DNA of 12,804 bases from DATJWY01 sp035500775 (GCA_035500775.1 DATJWY010000083.1:1-12804), one strand, 5' to 3'; numbered from the stretch's first letter, positions 1 through 7,271 are shown. Notes: generated by a model from the letters alone, not told the origin. A program made the numbers and translations.

Positions 1-1168
1 CGTCCAGGATCAACCGGCCGGTCGCATCCTGGAAAGCGACGGTCTCGGCAGTCGGGCCTTGCAGCTCCAGGCTCGAGGTCCAGATCGGAAAATTCGTATA
101 GTAATCGAGGCTCGACGAGCCGCTTCCCACCGCCAGCGTGCCGCTGCCGGTGACGGCGCCGGTGAGCGTCAGCGTCACGCTCCCTTCGACCACGCCCCCA
201 TACGGGGCGTTGAAAAACCGGTCGGGGAGGCCCGCGACGATGGTGCCGTCATTAACGATGTCGCCCTGGACCAGCCCGTCGCCGGACAGAAGCCCACCGC
301 CGGCGATGGTGAGTCCGCCACCAGCCGAGAGCGTGGCGGCATGGCTCTCCAACGCCCCCTGAACAAGCAACGCGCCCTGTGTGCTAAATGCTGTCGACCC
401 GGACGGGACCCACGGGCCGCCCCCGCTACCGCTCACGAACAGCGTGCCGCCGGCGGCGATGGTGCCGAGCGTGTCCTGCAAATTCACATACTGCCCGGTC
501 GCAGCGTCCCACCCGGCCAGCAAAGGCTGCGCGCCATTATTGGAGTTGGCGATGAGGTCGATGGTCGCGGCGTCGACGCGCACCGGGCCGTCGCCCAGCA
601 GCAGCGTGCCGCCGACGGTGCTGTACGTGCCGCCGCTCAGTGTGCCGCCTGCCAGGTTGTCGAGGCCGGCCGAAACCACCATCTGCCCGCCATTGCTGAC
701 GAACGCCCCGTCATTCCGGAAGTCCTGAATATCGAGGGTGAGGGTGCTGCCGGGAACGCCGCCGGTCAGGGCGGTGGTGATGGTGCCGGTATTGTCGAAA
801 CCCGGCCCCGGCTCGATCGTGCCGGTGCCGCCGATCACGCTCCCGGAGGCCAGCGCGTCCTCCAGGACCAGGGTTCCGGTTCCACCCAGCAGGGTCAGCG
901 GCACCGCGGCACCCCCCGACGCGGCCGAGAGCAGGCCGGAAACGGTCAGGGTGCCAGTGACGTTGAGCACGGCATCGGGGCCGATCGTCAGCGCCCCGAC
1001 CGCTACCTGCTCGCCCGCTTTGATCGTGACGGGGGCGAAGCTGGGGCCCAGCCGCGACGCGACGCCGATGCTGATATCGGCCCCGGCCTTCGGAACGGTG
1101 CCGCCGTACCAATCCCCGGCCTCGCTCCAGTCGCCGCTTACGCCGTCGAGCCAGGTCCAGCTTGCCAC
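1..1168 (-). CDS. Large beta-repeat surface/adhesin-like protein, N-terminal part (partial at window edge)
   Basis: The minus strand is open from a GTG at 1168 to the window edge, giving about 389 residues. The start is fixed by an in-frame TGA at 1183-1181 and a GGGAG ribosome-binding site 7 nt upstream of the GTG. The protein begins VASWTWLDGVSGDWSEAGDW and continues as degenerate repeats rich in G, T, S, A, V and L, such as GTLTVSGLL, LLGGTGTLVLED, IGGTGTIEPG and LSAGGGLTIAGGGLL. This periodic pattern is typical of secreted right-handed beta-helix passengers and adhesins. There is no N-terminal signal peptide or hydrophobic helix. In such proteins that usually means type I secretion with the signal at the C-terminus, which lies outside the window, so this is inference. 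The exact family and ligand are not recognisable. The + strand open frame over the same bases is arginine- and glutamine-rich low-complexity sequence and is a shadow. Confidence 0.72.
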   Translation of the reverse strand, partial: MASWTWLDGVSGDWSEAGDWYGGTVPKAGADISIGVASRLGPSFAPVTIKAGEQVAVGALTIGPDAVLNVTGTLTVSGLLSAASGGAAVPLTLLGGTGTLVLEDALASGSVIGGTGTIEPGPGFDNTGTITTALTGGVPGSTLTLDIQDFRNDGAFVSNGGQMVVSAGLDNLAGGTLSGGTYSTVGGTLLLGDGPVRVDAATIDLIANSNNGAQPLLAGWDAATGQYVNLQDTLGTIAAGGTLFVSGSGGGPWVPSGSTAFSTQGALLVQGALESHAATLSAGGGLTIAGGGLLSGDGLVQGDIVNDGTIVAGLPDRFFNAPYGGVVEGSVTLTLTGAVTGSGTLAVGSGSSSLDYYTNFPIWTSSLELQGPTAETVAFQDATGRLILD

Positions 1169-1212
1169 GCTCTGTCTCCCTCAGGCCGCGTGTCCGTCAT
1201 TTCCTGTACGGC

Positions 1213-1242
1213 ATGATATCGCAGGCATAAAGCATGCGTCAC
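1213..1242 (-). promoter_or_regulatory. Possible sigma-70-like promoter for the surface protein gene
   Basis: On the minus strand, GTGACG (1242-1237, compare TTGACA) is followed after 18 nt by TATCAT (1218-1213, compare TATAAT). The pair lies 45 nt upstream of the GTG start at 1168. It sits in the 212-bp gap between the divergent surface-protein and recQ genes, which shows no other gene. The match is modest and could arise by chance. Confidence 0.25.
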
Positions 1243-1380
1243 AGCATGGGTTAATGATTCGTGGAAATTCGGGGGCACGAAATTACGGTGCCTGGATTAG
1301 CGGGGTTGCGCCCGTCCCGCGCGTGTTCCACGGTCCCGCCTCTCGGATTCCCACCGGCACGGACGGCCAGCTCACGCCCT

Positions 1381-3216
1381 ATGCTGCAACAGCAGACACA
1401 TCCAGACGCGGCCACGCCGGACTCGCCTCTCGCAATCCTGTCCCGCGTCTTCGGATACGCCTCGTTCCGCGGCCTGCAGGAAGCGGCGATCAGCCATGTC
1501 ATGGCGGGCGGGGACGCGCTGGTGCTGATGCCGACGGGCGGCGGCAAGAGCATCTGCTACCAGGTGCCGGCGCTCTGCCGCCCCGGCACGGCGATCGTCG
1601 TCTCGCCGCTGATCGCGCTGATGGACGACCAGGTCGCGGCGCTGCGCCAGCTCGGCGTCGCCGCCGGGGCGCTGCATTCGGACCTGGAGGCGGACGAGGC
1701 GCAGCGCATCGGGCGCGAGCTGGCCGCCGGCAGGCTGGACCTGCTCTACGTCTCGCCGGAGCGCCTGCTCTCCCCCGGCACGCTGGACCGCCTGTCCCGC
1801 CTGCCGCTCTCCCTCATCGCCATCGACGAGGCGCATTGCGTCTCCGCCTGGGGGCACGAGTTCCGGCCGGAATATCGCGATCTCGCCCGGCTGCGGCAGC
1901 GTTTTCCCGGCGTGCCGCGCATCGCCCTCACCGCGACGGCCGACCCGCGCACCCGCGCCGACATCCTGCAGGTGCTGGACATGGAGGAGGCGGCGGTCTT
2001 CACCGCGAGCTTCCATCGCCCGAACCTCTATACCGCGATCCGCCCGAAAGTCTCGGAAACCAAGCAATTGCTGGATTTCCTGCGGCGGCATCCGAACCAG
2101 GCCGGCATCGTCTATTGCGGCAGCCGCGCCAAGGCCGAGCGCACCGCCGCCCGGCTGCGCGAGCGCGACCTGCCCGCCCTGCCCTTCCATGCCGGGCTCT
2201 CGGCGCTGGAGAAGCGCGCCGCCCTCACCCGCTTCCGCTCCGGCGAGCCGGTGATCGTCTGCGCCACCATCGCCTTCGGCATGGGGATCGACCGGCCGGA
2301 TGTGCGCTTCGTCGTGCATCTCGACATGCCGGACAGCCCCGAGGGCTATTACCAGCAGGTCGGCCGCGCCGGCCGCGACGGGGAACCGGCGGATACGCTG
2401 CTGCTCTATGGCGGCGAGGACGTCGCCCGGGCGCGTTATTTCCTCGCGCAATCCGCCGCCCCGGAGGCGGAGAAGCGGGTGCGGCGCGAACGCCTGGAAG
2501 CGATGATCGCGCTGACCGAGACCACCGCCTGCCGCACCGCGACGCTGCTCGCCTGCTTCGGCGAGACCCTGCCCGCGCCCTGCGGCCATTGCGACACCTG
2601 CCGCAGCCCGGTCCCGACCTTCGACGGCACCGAGGCGGCGCAGAAAGTGCTCTCCGCCATCTATCGCACCGGCCAGATGTTCGGGGCGCTGCACGTCATC
2701 GCGGTGCTGCGCGGCGAGCGCACCGAGGCGGTGAGCCGCCACCGGCACGATGCGCTCTCGGTGTTCGGGGTGGGCGCCAAGGGGTCGCCCGGCTTCTGGC
2801 GCGGGGTGATCCGCCAGTTGATCGGCCGCGGCGCGCTGCGCACGAGCAGTGGCGACTATGCCAGCCTGGAACTCGTGCCCGAGGTGGCGCGGCCGATCCT
2901 GCGCGGCGAGAACAAGCTGCTGCTGCGCGAGGATGCGCCGGAAGCGCCGGCGGAACGCGCCGCCGCGCCCGCCGCCCCGCCTGTCACGCTGGAAGGGCCG
3001 GCTTCCGGCCTGTTCGAGTCCCTGCGGAACTGGCGGGCCCAGGAGGCGCGGGAGCAGAAGGTGCCGGCCTACGTCATCTTCCACGACAGCGCGCTGCGGG
3101 ACATCGCGGCGGCCCACCCGCGGACGCTCGCGGAACTCGGGCAGATCAAGGGCGTGGGCGCCTCCAAGCTGGATCGCTACGGAGCGAGCGTGCTCGCGGT
3201 GTTGGAGAAGGGGTGA
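1381..3216 (+). CDS. recQ: ATP-dependent DNA helicase RecQ
   Basis: This is a complete 611-residue RecQ, a 3'-5' DNA helicase of recombination and fork repair. The Walker A motif MPTGGGKSICY is at residues 50-60, the DEAH box at 149-152 (IDEAHCVSAWGHEFRPEY), and motif VI QQVGRAGRDG at about 325-334. The zinc site is C384-x16-C401-x2-C404-x2-C407, with the same spacing as in E. coli RecQ. A winged-helix region follows at about 420-510. An HRDC domain lies at about 543-611, after an Ala/Pro-rich linker at 520-540. The length matches the family. I chose the ATG at 1381 because the helicase core begins shortly after it. An in-frame GTG at 1261 would add 40 residues of non-conserved sequence, and no strong ribosome-binding site decides between them. 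The gene diverges from the surface-protein gene. A double-hairpin repeat begins about 12 nt after its stop. Confidence 0.95.
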   Translation: MLQQQTHPDAATPDSPLAILSRVFGYASFRGLQEAAISHVMAGGDALVLMPTGGGKSICYQVPALCRPGTAIVVSPLIALMDDQVAALRQLGVAAGALHSDLEADEAQRIGRELAAGRLDLLYVSPERLLSPGTLDRLSRLPLSLIAIDEAHCVSAWGHEFRPEYRDLARLRQRFPGVPRIALTATADPRTRADILQVLDMEEAAVFTASFHRPNLYTAIRPKVSETKQLLDFLRRHPNQAGIVYCGSRAKAERTAARLRERDLPALPFHAGLSALEKRAALTRFRSGEPVIVCATIAFGMGIDRPDVRFVVHLDMPDSPEGYYQQVGRAGRDGEPADTLLLYGGEDVARARYFLAQSAAPEAEKRVRRERLEAMIALTETTACRTATLLACFGETLPAPCGHCDTCRSPVPTFDGTEAAQKVLSAIYRTGQMFGALHVIAVLRGERTEAVSRHRHDALSVFGVGAKGSPGFWRGVIRQLIGRGALRTSSGDYASLELVPEVARPILRGENKLLLREDAPEAPAERAAAPAAPPVTLEGPASGLFESLRNWRAQEAREQKVPAYVIFHDSALRDIAAAHPRTLAELGQIKGVGASKLDRYGASVLAVLEKG

Positions 3217-3228
3217 TGCGGGCACAAG

Positions 3229-3283
3229 AAAGGCCAGGGCGCTGCCCCTGGACCCCGCTGGGGCCTTGAGGCCCCAGACCCCC
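3229..3283 (+). repeat. Double-hairpin intergenic repeat, copy A
   Basis: Two stem-loops stand in tandem: CCAGGGCGCTGCCCCTGG at 3234-3251 (slightly imperfect) and TGGGGCCTTGAGGCCCCA at 3259-3276, joined by ACCCCGC and followed by GACCCCC. The unit starts with AAAGGCCAGGG. The 15 bases AAGAAAGGCCAGGGC are identical to the left half of the element at 3769. It lies between the recQ stop and the beta-lactamase start, so it could act as a transcription barrier, but no U-tract follows it. It is the inverted partner of the copy at 4317-4382 on the other side of the beta-lactamase. Confidence 0.85.
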
Positions 3284-3317
3284 GATCACTCGGGGCGCCT
3301 CACAAACCGGAGGCAGA

Positions 3318-4328
3318 ATGATATATTTAGGCCGCATTGCGCTGAGCTTCCTGGCTGTGGGACTCGCGGCTTCAACAGCCCAAGCCAGGACAGTTTGCAC
3401 GGCTATTGCCGATGCCGGGACCGGGAAAATTTTAGTGCAACACGGCGATTGCAGCCGGCGCGTGACTGCTGCGTCTACGTTTAAGATCGCCATCAGTCTG
3501 ATGGGCTATGATTCTGGCTTCCTGAAAGACGCGCACGCTCCGGCCTTACCGTTCCGCGAGAGCTCTCCCGATTGGGGTGGCCCTCACTGGCGTCAGACGA
3601 CAGACCCGACGAGGTGGATCAAATATTCTGTGGTCTGGTTTTCACAGCAAGTGACGCAATCCCTCGGAGAGGCACGCTTCCAGAAGTACGTAGACGAGTT
3701 CCAATATGGGAACAAAGACATATCGGGAGACCCCGGAAAGCATAATGGTCTGACCCGCGCCTGGCTTATACCAACCGCCGTAAGTCTTGACCGGCCAAGA
3801 AAGGCCAGGGCCCTGCGCTGGGGCCGTACGGCCCCAGACCCCATGAACTTAAAGGAATCAAGTGGTTAGGGGCTGGGGCCAATGGCCCCAGTGGGGTCCA
3901 GGGGCAAAGCCCTTGGCCTTTCAGGCGGGTCAATCAATAAGGCCGTTGGTATTAGTTCGTCATTGAAGATTTCTCCTTTGGAGGAGGTGTCTTTTCTAGA
4001 GAAGGTGGTTAATCGACGACTGCCTGTTACCCCTCATGCCTTCGACATGACGAGCCGGATCACGCAAATGACCCAGTTCCCCGATGGCTGGGATATTCAC
4101 GGCAAGACAGGTACGGGGTCTCCTCCGACGCCAGATGGCACGTACGATCAGGCCCATACCTATGGCTGGTTCGTCGGGTGGGCGACAAAGGGGCCTCGGA
4201 CTCTTGTGTTCGCGCGCCTCATTCAGGACGAGAAGAAAGAGCCGGGCGCAGCCGGATTACGAGCCCGCGCCGCATTTTTGAATGAACTCCCTTCTCTCCT
4301 AGGTTCACGAGAAAACAGATTTAAGTGA
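3318..4328 (+). pseudogene. Class D (OXA-type) beta-lactamase, interrupted by a MITE-like insertion
   Basis: This encodes a secreted serine beta-lactamase of class D. The ATG at 3318 has GGAGG at 3309-3313. A signal peptide occupies residues 1-23 and ends in AQA. The family motifs are present: S53-T-F-K56 (acylated serine and the lysine carbamylated in the family), S104-V-V, Y130-G-N, and after the insertion K-T-G (HGKTGTG). Translation continues to GLTRAWL, then runs into inserted DNA and stops at TAG 3867-3869. It resumes in the same frame at 3955 with SSSLKISPLEEVSFLEKVV. Removing 186 bp (element plus one TTA) gives a continuous 274-residue protein of normal OXA length reading RAWL-SSSLKISP, a junction that resembles OXA-1-type enzymes (WLESSLKISP, from memory). 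Apart from the insertion I see no damage. By eye the gene is clearly lower in G+C than its neighbours, which suggests transfer. The final codons and stop overlap the repeat starting at 4317. It converges with the exporter gene. Confidence 0.9.
3769..3951. mobile_element. 183-bp MITE-like palindromic element inserted in the beta-lactamase gene
   Basis: The element begins TACCAACCGCC and ends GGCCGTTGGTA, with imperfect terminal inverted repeats of about 28 bp that share TACCAAC and a TTGACC block at terminal positions 19-24. It is flanked by TTA at 3766-3768 and TTA at 3952-3954, the likely target duplication; a TA target cannot be excluded. Inside are two double-hairpin units facing each other, so the whole element is nearly palindromic. 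The left half has a shortened first hairpin and CTGGGGCCGTACGGCCCCAG at 3818-3837. The right half has CTGGGGCCAATGGCCCCAG at 3873-3891 and CCAGGGGCAAAGCCCTTGG at 3898-3916. The core at about 3841-3868 is unpaired. There is no transposase, so the element is non-autonomous. The 3-bp T(T/A)A target would suit an IS1031-like IS5-family enzyme, but that is inference from memory. Confidence 0.88.
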
Positions 4329-4382
4329 AGGATTCCAAAGGCTCAGCCTTTGGCGGGGTCCAGGGGCGGAGCCCCTGGCCTT
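4317..4382 (-). repeat. Double-hairpin intergenic repeat, copy C (inverted relative to copy A)
   Basis: The unit begins AGATTTAAGTGAAGGATTCC, then has hairpins CCAAAGGCTCAGCCTTTGG (4335-4353) and CCAGGGGCGGAGCCCCTGG (4360-4378) joined by CGGGGT, and ends GGCCTT. It is nearly identical over 66 bp to the copy at 10238-10303. It contains the beta-lactamase stop codon (TGA 4326-4328) and the last codons and stop of the convergent exporter gene. Compared with copy A, the inner stem is CCAAAGGC/GCCTTTGG instead of TGGGGCC/GGCCCCA, so the pairing is kept while the sequence differs. Confidence 0.88.
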
Positions 4383-5689
4383 AAGGTTCGAGCCACCGCC
4401 GCCGGCTGCGCTCCAGGCGCTACCCGGACGGCCAACAGCGCCGCACCCGCCAGCAGCAAGGCGGCGACCAGGAACGGTGCCCCCGGCATGCGCCACGACG
4501 CGGCCGCGATGCCATGCGCGAACAGCGCGGTGAACAGCGAGGGCGCGAACAGCCCGGCCAGCCCCATCAGGCTGCTGCTGGCGCCCTGCAACCGCCCCTG
4601 CTCCGTTCCCGGAACCTGGCGCGACATCAGCGCCTGCGCCGCCGGCGAGGCGAGCCCCCAGACGCCGAGCAGCGGCACCCCGGCCCAGAACCCCCATTGC
4701 GTCCGCGCGAGGCCGAAGAACAGGAACCCCGCGCTGCCGGCGGCAAGCCCGAGCAGCAGCGCCAGCCGCTCGCCCAGGCTGTGCACCACGCGCTGCACCA
4801 GCAATCCTCCCACCGCCGCCGAGCACACGCCGATGGCGGCGAGCGTCAGCCCGACCGTCCGCTGGTCCCAGCCATAGCGATACGTGCCATAGAGGACGAA
4901 CACGGCGGTGAGCGATCCTTGCGCGAGCAAGGCAAGGAAGTTCACTGCCGACAGGCCGAGCAAGGCCGGGCGCGAGCGCAGCAGCCCGAGCGCCCCGACC
5001 GGATTGGCGCGGCGCCAGGAAAACGGGGCGCGGCGGGAGAGCGGCAACGACTCGGGCAGCACGAGGAACCCGTAACCCGCGTTCAGCAGGCTGAGCCCGC
5101 TCGCCACCCAGAACGGCAGGCGCGGGTCGAGCGCGCCGAGCACCCCGCCGAGCGCCGGCCCGGCGACGAACCCCACCCCGATCGCGACACTGATCAGGCC
5201 GAACCCGGCGGCGCGGCGCTCCGGCGGCGAGATGTCCGCGACATAGGCGCCGGCGGTCGAGATGCTCGCGGCGGTGATGCCGGAGATGACGCGGCCGAGC
5301 AGCAACAGGCCGATGCCCGGCGCCAGCGCCATCAGCAGATAGTCGAGGCCAAGCCCGAGATTGGAGAGCAGGATGACCGGCCGGCGCCCGAACCGGTCGG
5401 AGAGCGCGCCCTGGACCGGCGAGAACACGAACTGCATCAGCGCCCAGGCGGTGCCGAACACGCCGATCACGCCGGCGGCGCGCACGGTGTCGCCATGCAG
5501 CAGGTCCAGCACCAGCCGGGGCAGCACGGGAATGACGATCGCCACCGCGAGCATGTCCAGCAACACGGTCGCGAGCACGAATAGCGTCGCGGCCGGCCGG
5601 TGTGCCGCCCGTCCCCCTGCCTCCAACACCGATTCGTGTATCCTTGCCCTGACCGGCGTGCTTGTAGCACCCGCGTACCGGCGCGACAT
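4343..5689 (-). CDS. MFS drug exporter, Tet/DHA1 type
   Basis: This is an inner-membrane proton-driven antiporter of the major facilitator superfamily, with about 12 hydrophobic segments. The first helix LFVLATVLLDMLAVAIVIPVLP and the loop motif GALSDRFGRRPVILLSNLG (motif A, G-x3-D-R-x-G-R-R) are typical of TetA-like DHA1 transporters, as is GRVISGITAASISTAGAYVAD. The substrate cannot be read from sequence; tetracycline export is not claimed. The start is uncertain. ATG 5689 gives 448 residues. GTG 5629 gives 428, closer to the family's usual length of about 400. ATG 5761 would overlap the lepB start on the other strand. The C-terminal TLRPGAPPLDPAKG and the stop are encoded by the repeat at 4317-4382, so the tail is probably not ancestral. 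The gene converges with the beta-lactamase and diverges from lepB. Confidence 0.9.
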   Translation of the reverse strand: MSRRYAGATSTPVRARIHESVLEAGGRAAHRPAATLFVLATVLLDMLAVAIVIPVLPRLVLDLLHGDTVRAAGVIGVFGTAWALMQFVFSPVQGALSDRFGRRPVILLSNLGLGLDYLLMALAPGIGLLLLGRVISGITAASISTAGAYVADISPPERRAAGFGLISVAIGVGFVAGPALGGVLGALDPRLPFWVASGLSLLNAGYGFLVLPESLPLSRRAPFSWRRANPVGALGLLRSRPALLGLSAVNFLALLAQGSLTAVFVLYGTYRYGWDQRTVGLTLAAIGVCSAAVGGLLVQRVVHSLGERLALLLGLAAGSAGFLFFGLARTQWGFWAGVPLLGVWGLASPAAQALMSRQVPGTEQGRLQGASSSLMGLAGLFAPSLFTALFAHGIAAASWRMPGAPFLVAALLLAGAALLAVRVAPGAQPAAVARTLRPGAPPLDPAKG

Positions 5690-5701
5690 CCCCGGGTTTG
5701 C

Positions 5702-5730
5702 TTGACATGCACCACCGGCATCGGCTTGAT
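5702..5730 (+). promoter_or_regulatory. Possible promoter of the lepB-rnc-era operon
   Basis: A perfect -35 hexamer TTGACA at 5702-5707 is followed after 17 nt by a poor -10, CTTGAT (5725-5730), 31 nt upstream of the lepB ATG. It lies between the divergent exporter and lepB genes, where an operon promoter is expected. The weak -10 keeps confidence low. Confidence 0.35.
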
Positions 5731-5760
5731 CCGGCCGAATTTCTGTGAACCGGATCGGCA

Positions 5761-6522
5761 ATGCCCCCGAGCAAAAACCTGGCGAAGCACGAATCGGGCT
5801 GGCTGCTCGAAACCGTGAAGACGATCGTCTACGCTGTCCTGATCGCCCTCGGCATCCGCGCCGTCGCCTTCCAGCCCTTCAGCATTCCCTCCGGCTCGAT
5901 GATCCCGACGCTGCTCGTCGGCGACTACCTGTTCGTCTCGAAATACAGCTACGGCTATTCCCACTTCTCGCTGCCGTTCTCGCCGGATCTCTTCTCCGGC
6001 CGCATTTTCGGGCGGACGCCGCAGCGGGGCGACGTCGTCGTGTTCCGCTACACGCGCGATACCTCGGTCGATTACGTGAAGCGGGTGATCGGCCTGCCGG
6101 GCGACCATGTGCAGGTGCGGGACGGCCAGCTCTACATCAACAACCAGCTGGTGCCGCGCCAGTCCGCCGGCGATTACACGGCGCAGGATGAGAACGGCGG
6201 CGAGATGCTCGGCCGCGAATTCACCGAGGATCTGCCGGACGGACCGCACCACCTCATCCTGAAGCTCACGGAAGAGCAGACCCGGGCCAATGACACGCCC
6301 GATTTCGAGGTGCCGGCCGGCTACCTCTTCATGATGGGCGACAACCGCGACAATTCCGCCGATAGCCGCTTCATGGACGATCTCGGCTTCGTGCCGATGG
6401 AAAATCTGATCGGCAAGGCCCAGTTCATCTTCTTCTCGGTCGATGCCAAGGCGCCGCTGTGGGAAGTATGGGAATGGCCGTTCGAGATCCGCTGGAGCCG
6501 GCTGCTCAAGGCGGTGACTTGA
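5761..6522 (+). CDS. lepB: Signal peptidase I
   Basis: This is a 253-residue inner-membrane serine protease that removes signal peptides from exported proteins. A transmembrane helix at about residues 18-38 follows a short cytoplasmic N-terminus. The catalytic serine is S46 in the box PSGSMIPTL, and the general-base lysine is K107 in DYVKRVIGLPGD. The conserved box GDNRDNSADSR is at 193-203. Length and single N-terminal anchor fit the alphaproteobacterial form. The ATG at 5761 is supported by the family start, although the ribosome-binding site is weak. It is the first gene of the operon with rnc and era, and its stop overlaps the probable rnc start. Confidence 0.96.
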   Translation: MPPSKNLAKHESGWLLETVKTIVYAVLIALGIRAVAFQPFSIPSGSMIPTLLVGDYLFVSKYSYGYSHFSLPFSPDLFSGRIFGRTPQRGDVVVFRYTRDTSVDYVKRVIGLPGDHVQVRDGQLYINNQLVPRQSAGDYTAQDENGGEMLGREFTEDLPDGPHHLILKLTEEQTRANDTPDFEVPAGYLFMMGDNRDNSADSRFMDDLGFVPMENLIGKAQFIFFSVDAKAPLWEVWEWPFEIRWSRLLKAVT

Positions 6523-7271
6523 CCTCGGCTTCCATGACCGGCGGCTTACCGGCCGCCGGACTCGCGTCCGGTGCGGCGGGTGGCACGGACCCGGTCGCGG
6601 CGCTCGAGCGGCTGATCGGCCACAGCTTTTCCCGGGCCGGCCTGTTGAGCGAGGCCCTGACCCACCGCTCCGCCGCGCATGGCAAGCGCCTCGGCGGCCG
6701 GCGCGGCGCTGGCTCCAATGAGCGGCTGGAATTCGTCGGCGACCGCGTGCTCGGCCTCATCATCGCCGAGTGGCTGGCCGAACGTTTCCCGGACGAGCAG
6801 GAGGGCGAGCTTGGCCCGCGCCTCGCGCATCTTGTCTCGCGCCCGGTGCTCGCCAGCCTTGCCGAAACCATCGGCCTGCCGCGCGCGCTCTCCGTCGCGC
6901 CGAACGAGGCGCGCGCCGGCGTCAAGGCGCTGGCGACGGTGCTGGCGGATGCCATGGAGGCCGTGATCGGCGCGATCTACCTCGATGCCGGGCTGGACGT
7001 GGCCCGGCACTTCGTCCGGACCGTCTGGGAGCCGGAGATGCGCGAGCAAGTGCTGCCGCCGAAGGACCCGAAGACGGCGCTGCAGGAATGGCTGCTCGCG
7101 CGCGGCCTGCCGCTGCCCAATTATGAGGTGACGTCCCGCGAGGGGCCGTCCCACGCGCCGAATTTCGTCATCAGCGTTCGCGCCGCCGGCCAGACCGGCA
7201 CCGGCGCCGCCGGCAGCAAGCGGGTGGCGGAGCGGGAAGCGGCGGCGGATCTGCTGCGGCGTTTGACATGA
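6519..7271 (+). CDS. rnc: Ribonuclease III
   Basis: This is a double-strand-specific endoribonuclease that processes rRNA precursors and structured mRNAs. From the TTG start it has 250 residues. The catalytic domain contains the signature NERLEFVGDRVLG at 67-79, with acidic residues E71 and D75, and DAMEA at 144-148, with D144 and E147. A double-stranded-RNA-binding domain covers about 184-250 (DPKTALQEW to AAADLLRRL). I chose TTG 6519 over ATG 6534 because AAGGCGGTGA at 6508-6517, one mismatch from the ideal Shine-Dalgarno, is correctly placed for the TTG and too far from the ATG. The TTG overlaps the lepB TGA by 4 nt, suggesting coupled translation. The ATG would remove only five non-conserved residues. 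The stop overlaps the era start as ATGA. Confidence 0.95.
   Translation: MTSASMTGGLPAAGLASGAAGGTDPVAALERLIGHSFSRAGLLSEALTHRSAAHGKRLGGRRGAGSNERLEFVGDRVLGLIIAEWLAERFPDEQEGELGPRLAHLVSRPVLASLAETIGLPRALSVAPNEARAGVKALATVLADAMEAVIGAIYLDAGLDVARHFVRTVWEPEMREQVLPPKDPKTALQEWLLARGLPLPNYEVTSREGPSHAPNFVISVRAAGQTGTGAAGSKRVAEREAAADLLRRLT

Noticed and set aside
59..1216. Long + strand open frame opposite the surface-protein gene
   Set aside because: Its translation is arginine/glutamine-rich low-complexity sequence without domains. The minus strand in the same codon register gives coherent Gly/Thr repeats and a start with a ribosome-binding site.
1372..3225. 617-residue minus-strand open frame opposite recQ
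   Set aside because: It is the antisense shadow of a GC-rich gene; the + strand carries all RecQ motifs and this frame shows no recognisable fold.
3882..4328. Independent small gene beginning at ATG 3882
   Set aside because: Its first 24 codons are MITE sequence and the rest is the C-terminal half of the beta-lactamase in the original frame, so it is a fragment of the pseudogene.
4514..5584. 356-residue + strand open frame opposite the exporter
   Set aside because: It is rich in R, E, Q and H with no domain, while the minus strand encodes clear MFS helices and motif A.
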